From: Mitsuaria sp. 7
Lineage (GTDB): Bacteria > Pseudomonadota > Gammaproteobacteria > Burkholderiales > Burkholderiaceae_C
Assembly: GCF_001653795.1 (NCBI RefSeq)
Contig: NZ_CP011514.1
Location: forward strand, 4,644,668-4,708,667
DNA length: 64,000 nt
Direction of reading: 5' to 3'
This document shows positions 1 to 8,364 of the stretch, in pieces (position 1 is the stretch's first letter; the number at the start of each line of letters is the position of its first letter). Position numbers and translations under genes: made by a program. Under the pieces are notes generated by a model that searched no databases, was not told the DNA's origin, and worked only from the letters and a program-made list of their open reading frames with translations.

Positions 1-654
1 GTGCTGCGCGCCCAGGCGCTGCATCACGCGGACCTGGATGCCGACGAGGTCCGGATGGAACACGCCCATCAGGATGTTGGGCGCGTCGGCCGGATTGGTC
101 AGCGGCCCCAGGATGTTGAAGATCGTGCGCACGCCCAGCTCCTTGCGGACGGGCGCGATGTTCTTCATCGCCGGGTGGTGGTTGGGCGCGAACATGAACC
201 CGATGCCGGTCTTGCGGACGCACTCGGCCACGGCCTGCGGCGGCAGCGACAGCGTGACGCCGAGCGCCTCCAGCACGTCGGCGCTGCCGGTCTTGGACGA
301 CACGCTGCGGTTGCCGTGCTTGGCGACCTGCGCGCCCGCCGCGGCCGCGACGAACATCGAGCAGGTCGAGATGTTGAAGGTGTGCGCGCCGTCGCCGCCG
401 GTACCGACCACGTCGACCAGATGCGGGCCTGCCTCGATCGGCACCTTGACGGAGAACTCGCGCATCACCTGCGCGGCGGCGGTGATCTCGCCGATGGTCT
501 CCTTCTTGACGCGCAGGCCGATCAGGATCGCCGCGGCGGTCACCGGCGAGATGTCGCCGCTCATGATGCGGCGCATCAGCGACAGCATCTCGTCGTGGAA
601 GATCTCGCGGTGCTCGATGACGCGGGTCAGAGCCTCGTTGTCGGTGATGGGCAT
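1..654 (-). CDS. trpD: Anthranilate phosphoribosyltransferase, 3' end off window
   Basis: This enzyme transfers phosphoribose from PRPP to anthranilate, the second step of tryptophan synthesis in the cytoplasm. The first 218 residues are visible. They carry the TrpD signatures [17 protein letters not shown] (PRPP/phosphate loop, about residues 81-97) and [21 protein letters not shown]. The C-terminal half lies beyond the left edge. The ATG at 654 begins [23 protein letters not shown], a normal TrpD N-terminus. It lies 13 bp after ltaE and is the fourth visible gene of the trpE-trpG-ltaE-trpD cluster, so it should share the trpL-controlled transcript. Confidence 0.95.
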   Translation of the reverse strand, partial: MPITDNEALTRVIEHREIFHDEMLSLMRRIMSGDISPVTAAAILIGLRVKKETIGEITAAAQVMREFSVKVPIEAGPHLVDVVGTGGDGAHTFNISTCSMFVAAAAGAQVAKHGNRSVSSKTGSADVLEALGVTLSLPPQAVAECVRKTGIGFMFAPNHHPAMKNIAPVRKELGVRTIFNILGPLTNPADAPNILMGVFHPDLVGIQVRVMQRLGAQH

Positions 655-667
655 GGCGATCTCCCGC

Positions 668-1747
668 TCAGGCGTTGAAGAACCGGCGCGTCGCCGCGAC
701 CGCGCGGTCGACGCCCTCGGCGTCCACATCGAGGTGGGTCACGAAGCGCAGCTTGTACAGGCCGGTCGTGAGCACGCCTTCGGACTTCAGATGCTCGACC
801 AGCTTCGCCGCAATGCCCTTGTCGACGTCGCAGAAGACGATGTTGGTCTGCGGTGCTTCGACGGTCAGCCCCGGCAGGCCTTGCAGTCCTTCAGCGAGGC
901 GCTTCGCCAGCGCATGGTCCTCGACCAGGCGCTTCACCTGGTGGTCGAGCGCGTAGTGCGCCGCCGCCGCGAGCAGCCCGGCCTGGCGCATGCCGCCGCC
1001 CAGCATCTTGCGCCAGCGGTGCGCGCTCTTGATGAGCTCGCGCGAGCCGCACAGCACCGAGCCGACCGGCGCGCCCAGGCCCTTGGAGAAGCAGACCGAC
1101 ACGCTGTCGAAGTGCGAGCAGATGCGCTTCGCGGCGTCGTACGGATCGCTGCCGTCCTGCGCGGCGACCGCGACCGCCGCGTTGAACATCCGGGCGCCGT
1201 CGAGGTGGTGCGACAGGCCGTGCCGCTTCGCCAGGTCGGCGGCGGCGGCGAGGTAGTCCATCGGCAGCACCTTGCCACCGACCGTGTTCTCGAGCGCCAG
1301 CAGCCGCGTGCGCGCGAAGTGCGCGTCGTCGGGCTTGATGTTGGCTTCGATGTCGGCCAGCGGCAGCGAGCCGTCCGGCGCGTGGTTCAGCGGCTGCGGC
1401 TGGATCGAGCCCAGCACCGCGGCGCCGCCGCCTTCCCAGCGGTAGGTGTGGGCGTACTGGCCGACGATGTATTCATCGCCGCGCTGGCAATGCGCCATCA
1501 GCGCGCACAGGTTGCTCTGCGTGCCCGTGGGCATGAACAGCGCGGCCTCGAAGCCGAGCCGCTCCGCCAGCGCCGCCTGCAGCGCGTTGACGCTCGGGTC
1601 GTCGCCGAAGACGTCGTCGCCCAGCGCCGCGGACGCCATGGCCGCGCGCATGCCCGCGGTCGGCTGGGTGACGGTATCGCTGCGCAGATCGACGATCGCG
1701 CCGATGTTGCCGCCGCTCTGACCTGCTGCCTTGCTGCCTTCGTTCAT
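668..1747 (-). CDS. ltaE: Low-specificity L-threonine aldolase, inside trp operon
   Basis: A PLP-dependent enzyme that cleaves L-threonine or allo-threonine to glycine and acetaldehyde. The 359-residue protein starts its fold with [12 protein letters not shown] and has the PLP lysine in [14 protein letters not shown] (about residue 210), both typical of the family. The ATG at 1747 overlaps the TGA of trpG as ATGA and has a GGAG-type ribosome site inside trpG, so translation is coupled. Its position between trpG and trpD is unusual because those two genes are normally adjacent. Glycine/serine supply to tryptophan synthesis is one possible rationale, but this is inference; the annotation itself is solid. 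Confidence 0.9.
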   Translation of the reverse strand: MNEGSKAAGQSGGNIGAIVDLRSDTVTQPTAGMRAAMASAALGDDVFGDDPSVNALQAALAERLGFEAALFMPTGTQSNLCALMAHCQRGDEYIVGQYAHTYRWEGGGAAVLGSIQPQPLNHAPDGSLPLADIEANIKPDDAHFARTRLLALENTVGGKVLPMDYLAAAADLAKRHGLSHHLDGARMFNAAVAVAAQDGSDPYDAAKRICSHFDSVSVCFSKGLGAPVGSVLCGSRELIKSAHRWRKMLGGGMRQAGLLAAAAHYALDHQVKRLVEDHALAKRLAEGLQGLPGLTVEAPQTNIVFCDVDKGIAAKLVEHLKSEGVLTTGLYKLRFVTHLDVDAEGVDRAVAATRRFFNA

Positions 1748-2328
1748 CGTGCCAACTCCAGGAAGTTCTTGAGCATCGCGTGACCGTGCTCCGAGAGGAT
1801 GGATTCGGGATGGAACTGGACGCCTTCCAGCGGCGTCGCCGTGCCGGCGAGCGCGCGGTGACGCACGCCCATGATCTCGCCGTCCTCGCTGCGGGCGCTG
1901 ATCTCCAGCTCTTTCGGGATCGTCGATTCCTCGATCGCGAGCGAGTGGTAGCGGATCACGTCGAAGCGCCCGGGCAGACCGCTGAAGACGCCTTGGTTGT
2001 CGGTCGTGATCGTCGAGGACTTGCCGTGCATCTGCACCTTGGCGCGAATGATGTTGCCGCCCAGCGCGGCGCCGATGCTCTGGTGCCCAAGGCACACGCC
2101 GAGGATCGGCAACTTGCCGATGAAGCGCTGGATCGCCGGCACGCAGACGCCCGCTTCCTTGGGCGTGCACGGACCGGGCGAGAGCACCAGCTGCGTCGGG
2201 TTGAGCGCGGCGATCTCGTCCAGCGTGATCTGGTCGTTGCGGACCGTCTTCACCTCGGCGCCGAGCTCGGCGAAGTACTGCACCAGGTTGAAGGTGAAGC
2301 TGTCGTAGTTGTCGATCATCAGCAGCAT
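1744..2328 (-). CDS. trpG: Anthranilate synthase glutamine amidotransferase subunit
   Basis: Class I glutamine amidotransferase (194 residues) that supplies ammonia to TrpE. The nucleophile motif is [11 protein letters not shown] (Cys about residue 79) and the His-Glu pair is in [13 protein letters not shown] near the C-terminus. [22 protein letters not shown] is the classic TrpG/PabA N-terminus. The ATG at 2328 is preceded by AGGAGCAAGAAC, a good ribosome site. It follows trpE by 27 bp and overlaps ltaE by 4 bp (ATGA). Because no separate pabA is visible it may also serve folate synthesis, but that cannot be judged from this window. Confidence 0.96.
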   Translation of the reverse strand: MLLMIDNYDSFTFNLVQYFAELGAEVKTVRNDQITLDEIAALNPTQLVLSPGPCTPKEAGVCVPAIQRFIGKLPILGVCLGHQSIGAALGGNIIRAKVQMHGKSSTITTDNQGVFSGLPGRFDVIRYHSLAIEESTIPKELEISARSEDGEIMGVRHRALAGTATPLEGVQFHPESILSEHGHAMLKNFLELAR

Positions 2329-2355
2329 GTTCTTGCTCCTTCGTTCACTTCAGCT

Positions 2356-3840
2356 TCAGAAGCCTTCTTCGACCAGTTCCGCGGCGCGCAGCAGCGCGCG
2401 CGCCTTGGCCTCGGTCTCCTTCCATTCGAGCTCGGGGACCGAGTCCGCCACGATGCCCGCGGCCGCCTGCACGTACAGCACCTGGTCCATGACGATGCCG
2501 GTGCGGATCGCGATGGCCAGGTCCATGTCGCCGCCGAAGCTCAGGTAGCCGCAGGCGCCGCCGTAGATGCCGCGCTTGACGGGTTCGAGCTCGTCGATGA
2601 TCTCCATCGCGCGGATCTTGGGCGCGCCCGACAGCGTGCCCGCCGGGAAGCTCGCGCGGAACACGTCCATGTTGCCGACGCCAGGTTTCAGGATCCCCTC
2701 GACGTTGCTGACGATGTGCATCACGTGCGAGTAGCGTTCCACCGCGAAGGCGTCCGTCACCTTCACGCTGCCGGTCTGCGCGATGCGGCCGATGTCGTTG
2801 CGGGCCAGGTCGATCAGCATCAGGTGCTCGGCGCGTTCCTTCGGATCGGCCTTGAGCTCGACCTCCAGCGCCTGGTCCTGCTCCGGGGTGCCGCCGCGGG
2901 GACGCGTGCCGGCCAGCGGTCGGATCGTGACCTTGCGGCCGTCGGGCGTCTGCTCCTGGCGCACCAGGATCTCCGGCGAGGCGCCCACGATCTGGAAGTC
3001 CCCCATGTCGTAGAAGTACATGTAGGGGCTGGGATTCAGCGAGCGCAGCGCACGGTAGAGGCTCAGCGGCGACTCCGTGTAGCGCTTCTTCAGCCGCTGG
3101 CCGAAGACGATCTGCATGCAGTCGCCGGCCGCGATGTAGGCCTTGGCCTTGTCGACGGAAGCGAGGAAGTCGGCCTTCGCGAACTCCCGTTCGACCGGAT
3201 GCGCCTGCGCCCGCGCGACGCGCGGCGCGGCGACCGAGTAACCCAGCTTGTCCTTCAGTTCGGTGAGGCGCTTCTTCGCCTTGAAGTAGGCCTCGGACTG
3301 GCCCGGGTCGGCGTAGACGATCAGGTAGAGCTTGCCCGACAGGTTGTCGATGACGGCGAGCTCCTCGCACTGCAGCAGCATCACGTCCGGCGTCGGCAGG
3401 CCGCCGTCGGGCGTGGACTCGGCCAGGCGCGGCTCGATGTAGCGGACGGCGTCGTAGCCGAAGTAGCCGGCGAGTCCGCCGCAGAAGCGCGGCATTCCGG
3501 GACGGAGCGCGACCTTGAAGCGCTGCTGGTAGGCCTCGATGAAGGCGAGCGGGTCGCCCTCGTGCGTCTCGATGACGGCGCCGTCGCGGATCACGCGGGT
3601 GACGGGGCCTTCGCTCTTCAGCACGGTGCGCGCGGGCAGGCCGATGAAGGAGTAGCGGCCGAAGCGTTCACCGCCGACCACCGACTCCAGCAGGAAGCTG
3701 TGGCGGCCCGGGCCGTTGCCGGCGCAGAGCTTCAGGTAGAGCGAGAGCGGGGTCTCGAGATCCGCGAAGGCCTCGCTGATCAGCGGGATGCGGTTGTAGC
3801 CGTCGGCGGCCAGGCTTTGGAATTCCAGTTCGGTGATCAC
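2356..3840 (-). CDS. trpE: Anthranilate synthase component I
   Basis: Chorismate plus ammonia gives anthranilate, the committed step to tryptophan. The 494-residue protein has the N-terminal feedback-inhibition region (SFLLESVVGGERFGRYSFIG contains the LLES tryptophan-binding element, about residues 48-67). The C-terminal chorismate-binding domain contains GTRPRGGTPEQD, RAEHLMLIDLARNDIGR and VQAAAGIVADSVPELEWKET. The start codon is GTG at 3840, preceded by AAGAGGTTTGACGAC. The 180 nt between the trpL leader ORF and this start form the candidate attenuator. Confidence 0.96.
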   Translation of the reverse strand: MITELEFQSLAADGYNRIPLISEAFADLETPLSLYLKLCAGNGPGRHSFLLESVVGGERFGRYSFIGLPARTVLKSEGPVTRVIRDGAVIETHEGDPLAFIEAYQQRFKVALRPGMPRFCGGLAGYFGYDAVRYIEPRLAESTPDGGLPTPDVMLLQCEELAVIDNLSGKLYLIVYADPGQSEAYFKAKKRLTELKDKLGYSVAAPRVARAQAHPVEREFAKADFLASVDKAKAYIAAGDCMQIVFGQRLKKRYTESPLSLYRALRSLNPSPYMYFYDMGDFQIVGASPEILVRQEQTPDGRKVTIRPLAGTRPRGGTPEQDQALEVELKADPKERAEHLMLIDLARNDIGRIAQTGSVKVTDAFAVERYSHVMHIVSNVEGILKPGVGNMDVFRASFPAGTLSGAPKIRAMEIIDELEPVKRGIYGGACGYLSFGGDMDLAIAIRTGIVMDQVLYVQAAAGIVADSVPELEWKETEAKARALLRAAELVEEGF

Positions 3841-4022
3841 GTCGTCAAACCTCTTGGCGGATGCGGCGTGTCGTCAGTGACGCAGGGCATCACGACGCGC
3901 GCGCAAGCGGTAACTCAGGTCGCCTGTTGGACCTGCCCCGTACGGTAGGGTGCAGAGGATGTGTGACGGTTCCCGCGTCCGGGGGATAGGGGTGGACGGC
4001 GGGTGGCAAGCATCAGGCGGCT
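3841..4022 (-). promoter_or_regulatory. Leader RNA between trpL and trpE (candidate attenuator)
   Basis: About 180 nt separate the Trp-rich leader ORF from trpE. Read on the minus strand it contains CAGGTC–N8–GACCTG (3916-3935), the self-complementary CCGTACGG (3938-3945), and a bulged hairpin of CGTCGTGA pairing with TCAC-T-GACG (about 3877-3903). No clear U-tract follows any of these, so a classical intrinsic attenuator is not proven. Rho-dependent or translational control is equally possible. The structures are seen; the regulatory role is inferred from the leader ORF. Confidence 0.45.
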
Positions 4023-4103
4023 TCAGGTGAAGTCGGACCAGGATCGCCAGGGCCAGGCTCCCCGGTCGTTCGACCCCTTGATGTGCTTGCGCGTGATAAA
4101 CAT
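4023..4103 (-). CDS. trpL: Tryptophan operon leader peptide
   Basis: A 26-codon ORF upstream of trpE on the same strand. It starts with ATG (4103), ends in TGA and contains three TGG codons within six codons (WPWRSW, residues 17-22). Clustered Trp codons in a short ORF about 180 nt ahead of trpE are the hallmark of ribosome-mediated trp attenuation. Trp is otherwise rare (about 1 % of codons), so three in six is unlikely by chance. No Shine-Dalgarno site is seen. A TACACT -10-like box ends 11 nt before the ATG, so the peptide may be read from an almost leaderless transcript. It lies in a stretch otherwise empty of genes. Confidence 0.7.
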   Translation of the reverse strand: MFITRKHIKGSNDRGAWPWRSWSDFT

Positions 4104-4113
4104 GGTGTTGATC

Positions 4114-4142
4114 AGTGTAGCAGGCGACGTGGGCAGGAGGAT
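4114..4142 (-). promoter_or_regulatory. Possible trp promoter
   Basis: On the minus strand TACACT (4119-4114) resembles a sigma70 -10 element and ATCCTC (4142-4137) is a poor -35, 17 bp away. Transcription would begin around 4104-4107, directly at the trpL ATG. The -35 match is weak, so this is tentative. Confidence 0.3.
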
Positions 4143-4233
4143 TCCCGGAGGCCCGGCTTCGCATGGCTGTCGGATACTTCGCATCAGAGTCGACCGTGGA
4201 GTCGGCCGATCCTTCCGGAGGGAATGGAGACAC

Positions 4234-4926
4234 ATGTCCAAGCGCAAAGTCCTGATGGCCGCGGGCGTGCTCGCCGCCGCGATGCTGACGCCGATCGCCG
4301 CGTCGGCCCAATCGTCGCCTCCGGCGGCTTCCGCGGCCGCTGCGGCCGCCACCACGGCGCCGATCGAGCTGGCCGGCGTCAAGTACGACGGCACCGCCGA
4401 GGTGGCGGGCCAGAAGCTGCAGCTCAACGGGGCGGGGATCCGCTACAAGGCGATCTTCAAGGTCTACACGGCCGGCCTGTACATGAACGCCAAGGCCACC
4501 ACGCCCGAGGCGGTGCTGGCCAACACCGGCCCGAAGCGCATGCACATCCAGATGCTGCGCGACATCGACGGCGAGGAGCTGGGCAAGCTCTTCACCAAGG
4601 GCATGGAGCAGAACGCGACGCGCGAGGAATTCGGGCGTTCGATCGTCGGCGTGCTGCGCATGTCGGAGATCTTCGTGCAGAAGAAGAAGCTCAAGACGGG
4701 CGAGAGCTTCGGCGTGGACTACATCCCCGGGACGGGCACGGTGGTCTTCGTCAACGGCCAGTTGATCCCCGGCGAGCCGATCAAGGGCGAGGACTTTTTC
4801 AACGTGCTGCTGAAGATCTGGCTGGGCAAATCGCCGGCTGACAGCGACCTGAAGGTGGCCTTGCTGGGCGGCGGCAAGGCGGCGCCGGTGACCAGCAACC
4901 GCAACGCGGCGGGCAGCAGCCGCTGA
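4234..4926 (+). CDS. Exported chalcone isomerase-like protein
   Basis: A 230-residue protein with a clear Sec signal peptide (KRKVLMAAGVLAAAMLTPIAASAQ, cut near residue 26). After an Ala-rich linker comes the chalcone-isomerase-like fold: VKYDGTAEVAGQKLQLNGAGIRYKAIFKVYTAGLYM and, later, GESFGVDYIPGTGTVVFVNGQ. Bacterial members of this family are periplasmic and of unknown substrate; flavonoid isomerase activity should not be assumed. The ATG at 4234 follows GGAGGGAATGGAGACAC. The gene is divergent from trpL-trpE and convergent with gph, and so splits the gph-trpE neighbourhood common in Burkholderiales. It is followed by a strong terminator at 4955-5000. Confidence 0.8.
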   Translation: MSKRKVLMAAGVLAAAMLTPIAASAQSSPPAASAAAAAATTAPIELAGVKYDGTAEVAGQKLQLNGAGIRYKAIFKVYTAGLYMNAKATTPEAVLANTGPKRMHIQMLRDIDGEELGKLFTKGMEQNATREEFGRSIVGVLRMSEIFVQKKKLKTGESFGVDYIPGTGTVVFVNGQLIPGEPIKGEDFFNVLLKIWLGKSPADSDLKVALLGGGKAAPVTSNRNAAGSSR

Positions 4927-4954
4927 AGCCCCCAGGGCCGCCGGAGCCGGCACC

Positions 4955-5000
4955 CGACGATGCGCCGTTCCGCGTGATGCGGACGGCGCATCGTCGTTTT
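4955..5000 (+). terminator. Intrinsic terminator
   Basis: CGACGATGCGCC pairs perfectly with GGCGCATCGTCG (12 bp) and is followed by TTTT at 4997-5000. It terminates the chalcone isomerase-like gene. The T-run runs into the gph stop codon at 5000, so the two convergent genes are packed with no spare sequence. Confidence 0.9.
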
Positions 5001-5659
5001 CAGCCCAGCAGTTCGTCGAGCCGGTCGATGTAGCGCTCCGCGGGCACCTCGCGGATGGGCTGTCCGTGGTTGTAGCCGTAGCTGACCAGCGCGATCGGGC
5101 AGCCGGCGGCATGCGCGGCGCGCGCGTCGTTGCTGGAGTCGCCGATCATCCAGGTCGTCGCCGGCGTTGAGCCCAGCGCCTCGCAGGTCTTGAGCAACGG
5201 CATCGGATCGGGCTTCTTGCGCTCGAAGTCGTCGCCGCCGAAGACACGGTCGAAGTAGCGGTCCAAACCCTTGCGCTTGAGCAGCTCACGCGCGAACGCG
5301 GCGGGCTTGTTGGTCAGGCAGGCCATCGGCAGGCCGAGCGCCTTCAGCGCATCCAGTCCTTCGATCACGCCAGGGAAAACGTCGGCGTGTTCGCCGTTGA
5401 GCACTTCATAGTGGCGCTGGTAGAGCGCCCAGGCCTGCTCGTAGTGCTGCTGGGGAGCGCCGACTTCGGCGAGCACGCTGCGGATCAGGTGCTCGCTGCC
5501 CTGACCGATCGTGTGCTCGACGAAATCGCGCTGCACGGAAGGCAGCGACATGTCGGCCATCACGCGGTTCAGCACCGCAACGAAGTCGCCCAAGGTGTCG
5601 ACGAGCGTGCCGTCGAGGTCGAGCATGAAGGCGGTGGGAGTCGGATGGAGCAAAGGCAT
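5000..5659 (-). CDS. gph: Phosphoglycolate phosphatase (HAD family)
   Basis: Dephosphorylates 2-phosphoglycolate. The 219-residue protein has all four HAD motifs: FMLDLDGTLVDT (nucleophile Asp14 and Asp16), CLTNKPAAF (motif II), the lysine in ERKKPDP (motif III) and WMIGDSSNDARAA (motif IV acids). The helical cap lies between motifs I and II. In many Burkholderiales gph sits in rpe-gph-trpE; here trpE is 1.2 kb away across an unrelated gene and rpe is 32 kb away. The ATG at 5659 is the only plausible start near the fold. Confidence 0.88.
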   Translation of the reverse strand: MPLLHPTPTAFMLDLDGTLVDTLGDFVAVLNRVMADMSLPSVQRDFVEHTIGQGSEHLIRSVLAEVGAPQQHYEQAWALYQRHYEVLNGEHADVFPGVIEGLDALKALGLPMACLTNKPAAFARELLKRKGLDRYFDRVFGGDDFERKKPDPMPLLKTCEALGSTPATTWMIGDSSNDARAAHAAGCPIALVSYGYNHGQPIREVPAERYIDRLDELLG

Positions 5660-5679
5660 GCCGTCATCCTAGCCGCGCC

Positions 5680-6630
5680 TCAGGCCTTCTTCGTCGAAGG
5701 CACCTCGCCCTGCGCTTGCACCTCGGCCGCGACCTCCGCCACCAGCGCCCTCAACCAACGGTGCGCCGGATCGTCCCGGTATCTGACGTGCCACGCGATC
5801 TCCACCGGGAAGGTTCCCAGGTCCACCGGCGACGGCAGCACCTTCAGCCGCTTGTCCGACGCCAGCTTCCGGCAGATCTGCGCCGGCAGCGTCGCGCAGT
5901 AGTCGGTCACCGCGACCACTTCCGGCACCGCCAGGAAGTGCGTCACCGACACCGCGACCTCGCGCTTCAGTCCCTGCTTCTCCAGCGCCTGGAACAGGCC
6001 CACGCGCAGACGACCCGGCGGCAGCACGTTCACGTGCTTGAGCTGCTCGTACTGCTTGCGCGTCATCTTCCGGTCCACCGTCGGATGCCCGCGTCGCACG
6101 ATGCAGGCGAGCCCGTCCTCCATCACGTGCTGCACGACGAGGTTGTCCGGCGGTTCGACCACCCGCCCCAGCACCATCGCCGTCGAGCCCGAGATCACGC
6201 CCGTCTCCGCCAGATCGGTACCGAACGGCGTGAGCCGCACCGCCATGTTCGGCGCCAGCTCCCGCAGCCGCGCGACGATGGCCGGCACCAGCACCAGCTC
6301 GACATAGCTGTTGGGCGCCAGCGTCACCAGCTGCGTCGACTTCGCCGGATCGAAGTCCCGCTGGCCGAGGATCGCCCCGTCCAGGCTGGCCAGCGCGGCG
6401 GCAATGATGGGCGCGAGTTCCTCCGCCTTCTGCGTGGGCTGCATGCCGTAGCGCTCGCGGATGAAGAGCGGATCCATCAGCATCGCCCGCAGCCGCGTCA
6501 ACGCGTTGGACAGCGCCGGCTGCGTGATGCCCAGCCGCTGCGCCGCGCGGGTCACGCTGCGCTCCTCCATCACCGCCAGGAAGACCGGCAGCAGGTTCAG
6601 GTCGTATCGCATCCAGCCATGTTGCCCCAT
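5680..6630 (-). CDS. LysR-family transcriptional regulator
   Basis: An activator/repressor of about 310-316 residues. The N-terminal winged helix-turn-helix is RYDLNLLPVFLAVMEERSVTRAAQRLGITQPALSNALTRLRAMLMDPLFIRERYGM, and the rest is the two-lobed effector-binding domain. The DLNLLPVF start and PLFIRERYG wing are typical of the NodD/SyrM-like branch. Two in-frame ATGs are possible (6630 and 6612) and neither has a good Shine-Dalgarno site; MRYDLNLLP at 6612 is equally likely. The target is unknown. It is co-directional with gph (20 bp away) and faces nothing divergent that would suggest a regulon. Confidence 0.85.
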   Translation of the reverse strand: MGQHGWMRYDLNLLPVFLAVMEERSVTRAAQRLGITQPALSNALTRLRAMLMDPLFIRERYGMQPTQKAEELAPIIAAALASLDGAILGQRDFDPAKSTQLVTLAPNSYVELVLVPAIVARLRELAPNMAVRLTPFGTDLAETGVISGSTAMVLGRVVEPPDNLVVQHVMEDGLACIVRRGHPTVDRKMTRKQYEQLKHVNVLPPGRLRVGLFQALEKQGLKREVAVSVTHFLAVPEVVAVTDYCATLPAQICRKLASDKRLKVLPSPVDLGTFPVEIAWHVRYRDDPAHRWLRALVAEVAAEVQAQGEVPSTKKA

Positions 6631-6691
6631 GCATATCTGTTGTTCAACGGATAAATCGGATGAATGCAACGGCAATGGAAACGGAAACGAC

Positions 6692-6724
6692 AAGGGCCCG
6701 ACGATCTTCCGATCGCCGGGCCCT
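6692..6724 (-). terminator. Terminator after the chemoreceptor gene
   Basis: A GC-rich hairpin, AGGGCCCG...CGGGCCCT with an inner GCGATC/GATCG stem, followed on the minus strand by TTGTCGTTT. It lies just past the stop of the chemoreceptor gene (6742) and is oriented to stop its transcript. Confidence 0.75.
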
Positions 6725-6741
6725 GCGTCATCGAGCAACGA

Positions 6742-8259
6742 TTACGAGAAGACGCCGACCGCGGTGACGAGCACCTGCGACTGCTGCTCCAGCGACTCCG
6801 CCGCGGCGGATGCCTGCTCCACCAGCGCCGCGTTCTGCTGCGTCGCCTGGTCCATCTGCGCGATGGCCTGGTTGATCTGCTCGATGCCCGCGGTCTGCTC
6901 CTGGCTGGCGCTGGAGATCTCGCCCACGATGTCGGTGACCCGCTTCACGCTGCCGACGATCTGCGACATCGTCGCGCCCGCCTGGCTCACCAGCGCACCG
7001 CCGGCCTCGACCTTCTGCACCGAGTCGCCGATCAGCGCCTTGATCTCCTTGGCCGCCGTCGCGCTGCGCTGCGCCAGCGTGCGCACTTCCGACGCCACCA
7101 CCGCGAAGCCGCGGCCCTGCTCGCCCGCACGGGCCGCCTCCACCGCCGCGTTCAGCGCCAGGATGTTGGTCTGGAACGCGATCCCGTCGATCGTGCCGAT
7201 AATGTCCACGATCTTGTTGGACGAGCTGCTGATCGACGCCATCGTCGCCACCACCTCGTCGACGACCTTGCCGCCCTGCACCGCGATCTCGGACGCGGAC
7301 ATCGCCAGCTGGTTGGCCTGACGCGCGTTGTCGGCGCTCTGCTTGACCGTAGCGGTCAGCTCTTCCATCGAGGCCGCCGTCTCTTCCAGCGCGCTCGCCT
7401 GGGACTCGGTGCGCGACGACAGGTCGCGGTTGCCGGCGGCGATCTCGCCGGCAGCGGTCGCGATCGTGTCGGTGGAACCGCGGATCTGGCCGACGGTCGT
7501 CGACAGGCTGCGCTGCATGCGGTCCATCGCGGAGAGCAGGCTGTCCGCATGCGCGTCGCGCAGGTCCACCGCCACGTTCAGGTCGCCCGCGCCGATGCGG
7601 TGGACGATGTCCGAGGCATAGGCCGGCTCACCGCCCAGCTGCCGGTAGATGCTGCCCGCCAGGCGCCAGCCCAGCACGCCCACCACCGCCATCAGCGCCA
7701 CGCCGATGGACAGCAGCATCGTGGCGCTGCGCCAGAAGGCGTTGTCGATGTCGTCGATGTAGTCGCCGAAGCCGATGATCCAGTCCCACGGCTCGAAGCG
7801 GACCACCGCGTAGAGCTTCTCGACCTCGTCCTTCGTGTTGGGCCGCGTGCCCAGCGCGATCACGGTGCCGATCTTCTTGCCCTCGAGCGCGGTGCGATAA
7901 CGCACGCCGGCCTCCTTGCCGCCCTTGGCGTCGACGATGCCGACGCGCTTCGGGTTCGGGTGCACGAGGTTGACGTCGTCGCTGTAGCCGCGGACGAAGA
8001 AGTACAGCTCGTCCTTGCGGAAGCTGCCGATGATCAGCTTGCCCTGCTTCTGCGCTTCCTCGCGGGTGATCTTGCCCGCGGTCTCCTGCTCATGCAGCTT
8101 CTCCAGCGCGGACTGCGCCAGCACCACCAGCGTCGAGAGCTGCGCGGTGCGCTCCTTCATCATCGTCTGGCGCAGCGTCGTCAAGGACACCGCCGCCAGG
8201 ACCACCATGCCGATCAGCGCGGCAAGACACAGGAAGAGGATTCGGGTTCGGAGTTTCAT
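6742..8259 (-). CDS. Methyl-accepting chemotaxis protein (single Cache sensor)
   Basis: Transmembrane chemoreceptor, 505 residues. TM1 is about residues 7-28. A periplasmic single-Cache domain follows ([29 protein letters not shown] and [19 protein letters not shown]). TM2 is about 190-210, then HAMP (about 212-265) and the signalling domain. The hairpin tip is complete: [44 protein letters not shown]. The protein ends at VGVFS without the C-terminal pentapeptide that tethers CheR in some receptors. The ATG at 8259 gives a compact N-terminus ([17 protein letters not shown]). An exact sigma28 -10 box lies 66 bp upstream. The ligand is unknown; Cache receptors of this type often bind small organic acids (family knowledge). 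Confidence 0.93.
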   Translation of the reverse strand: MKLRTRILFLCLAALIGMVVLAAVSLTTLRQTMMKERTAQLSTLVVLAQSALEKLHEQETAGKITREEAQKQGKLIIGSFRKDELYFFVRGYSDDVNLVHPNPKRVGIVDAKGGKEAGVRYRTALEGKKIGTVIALGTRPNTKDEVEKLYAVVRFEPWDWIIGFGDYIDDIDNAFWRSATMLLSIGVALMAVVGVLGWRLAGSIYRQLGGEPAYASDIVHRIGAGDLNVAVDLRDAHADSLLSAMDRMQRSLSTTVGQIRGSTDTIATAAGEIAAGNRDLSSRTESQASALEETAASMEELTATVKQSADNARQANQLAMSASEIAVQGGKVVDEVVATMASISSSSNKIVDIIGTIDGIAFQTNILALNAAVEAARAGEQGRGFAVVASEVRTLAQRSATAAKEIKALIGDSVQKVEAGGALVSQAGATMSQIVGSVKRVTDIVGEISSASQEQTAGIEQINQAIAQMDQATQQNAALVEQASAAAESLEQQSQVLVTAVGVFS

Positions 8260-8324
8260 GGGCGTGTGGAAGGCTGGCAGGCCGCGCACGGCGGACGGGA
8301 TGGCCCGAACGGGCCAATCCGGGT

Positions 8325-8351
8325 TTATCGGCCAGATCCCCACTGGGATGA
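8325..8351 (-). promoter_or_regulatory. Sigma28 (FliA)-type promoter of chemoreceptor
   Basis: On the minus strand GCCGATAA (8332-8325) matches the FliA -10 consensus exactly. Eleven bp upstream is TCATCCCA, a weak -35 (consensus TAAAGTTT). Start of transcription would be near 8317, about 58 nt before the receptor ATG. A chemoreceptor is an expected class of FliA target. Confidence 0.55.
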
Positions 8352-8364
8352 ACCCTGGCGAGCG

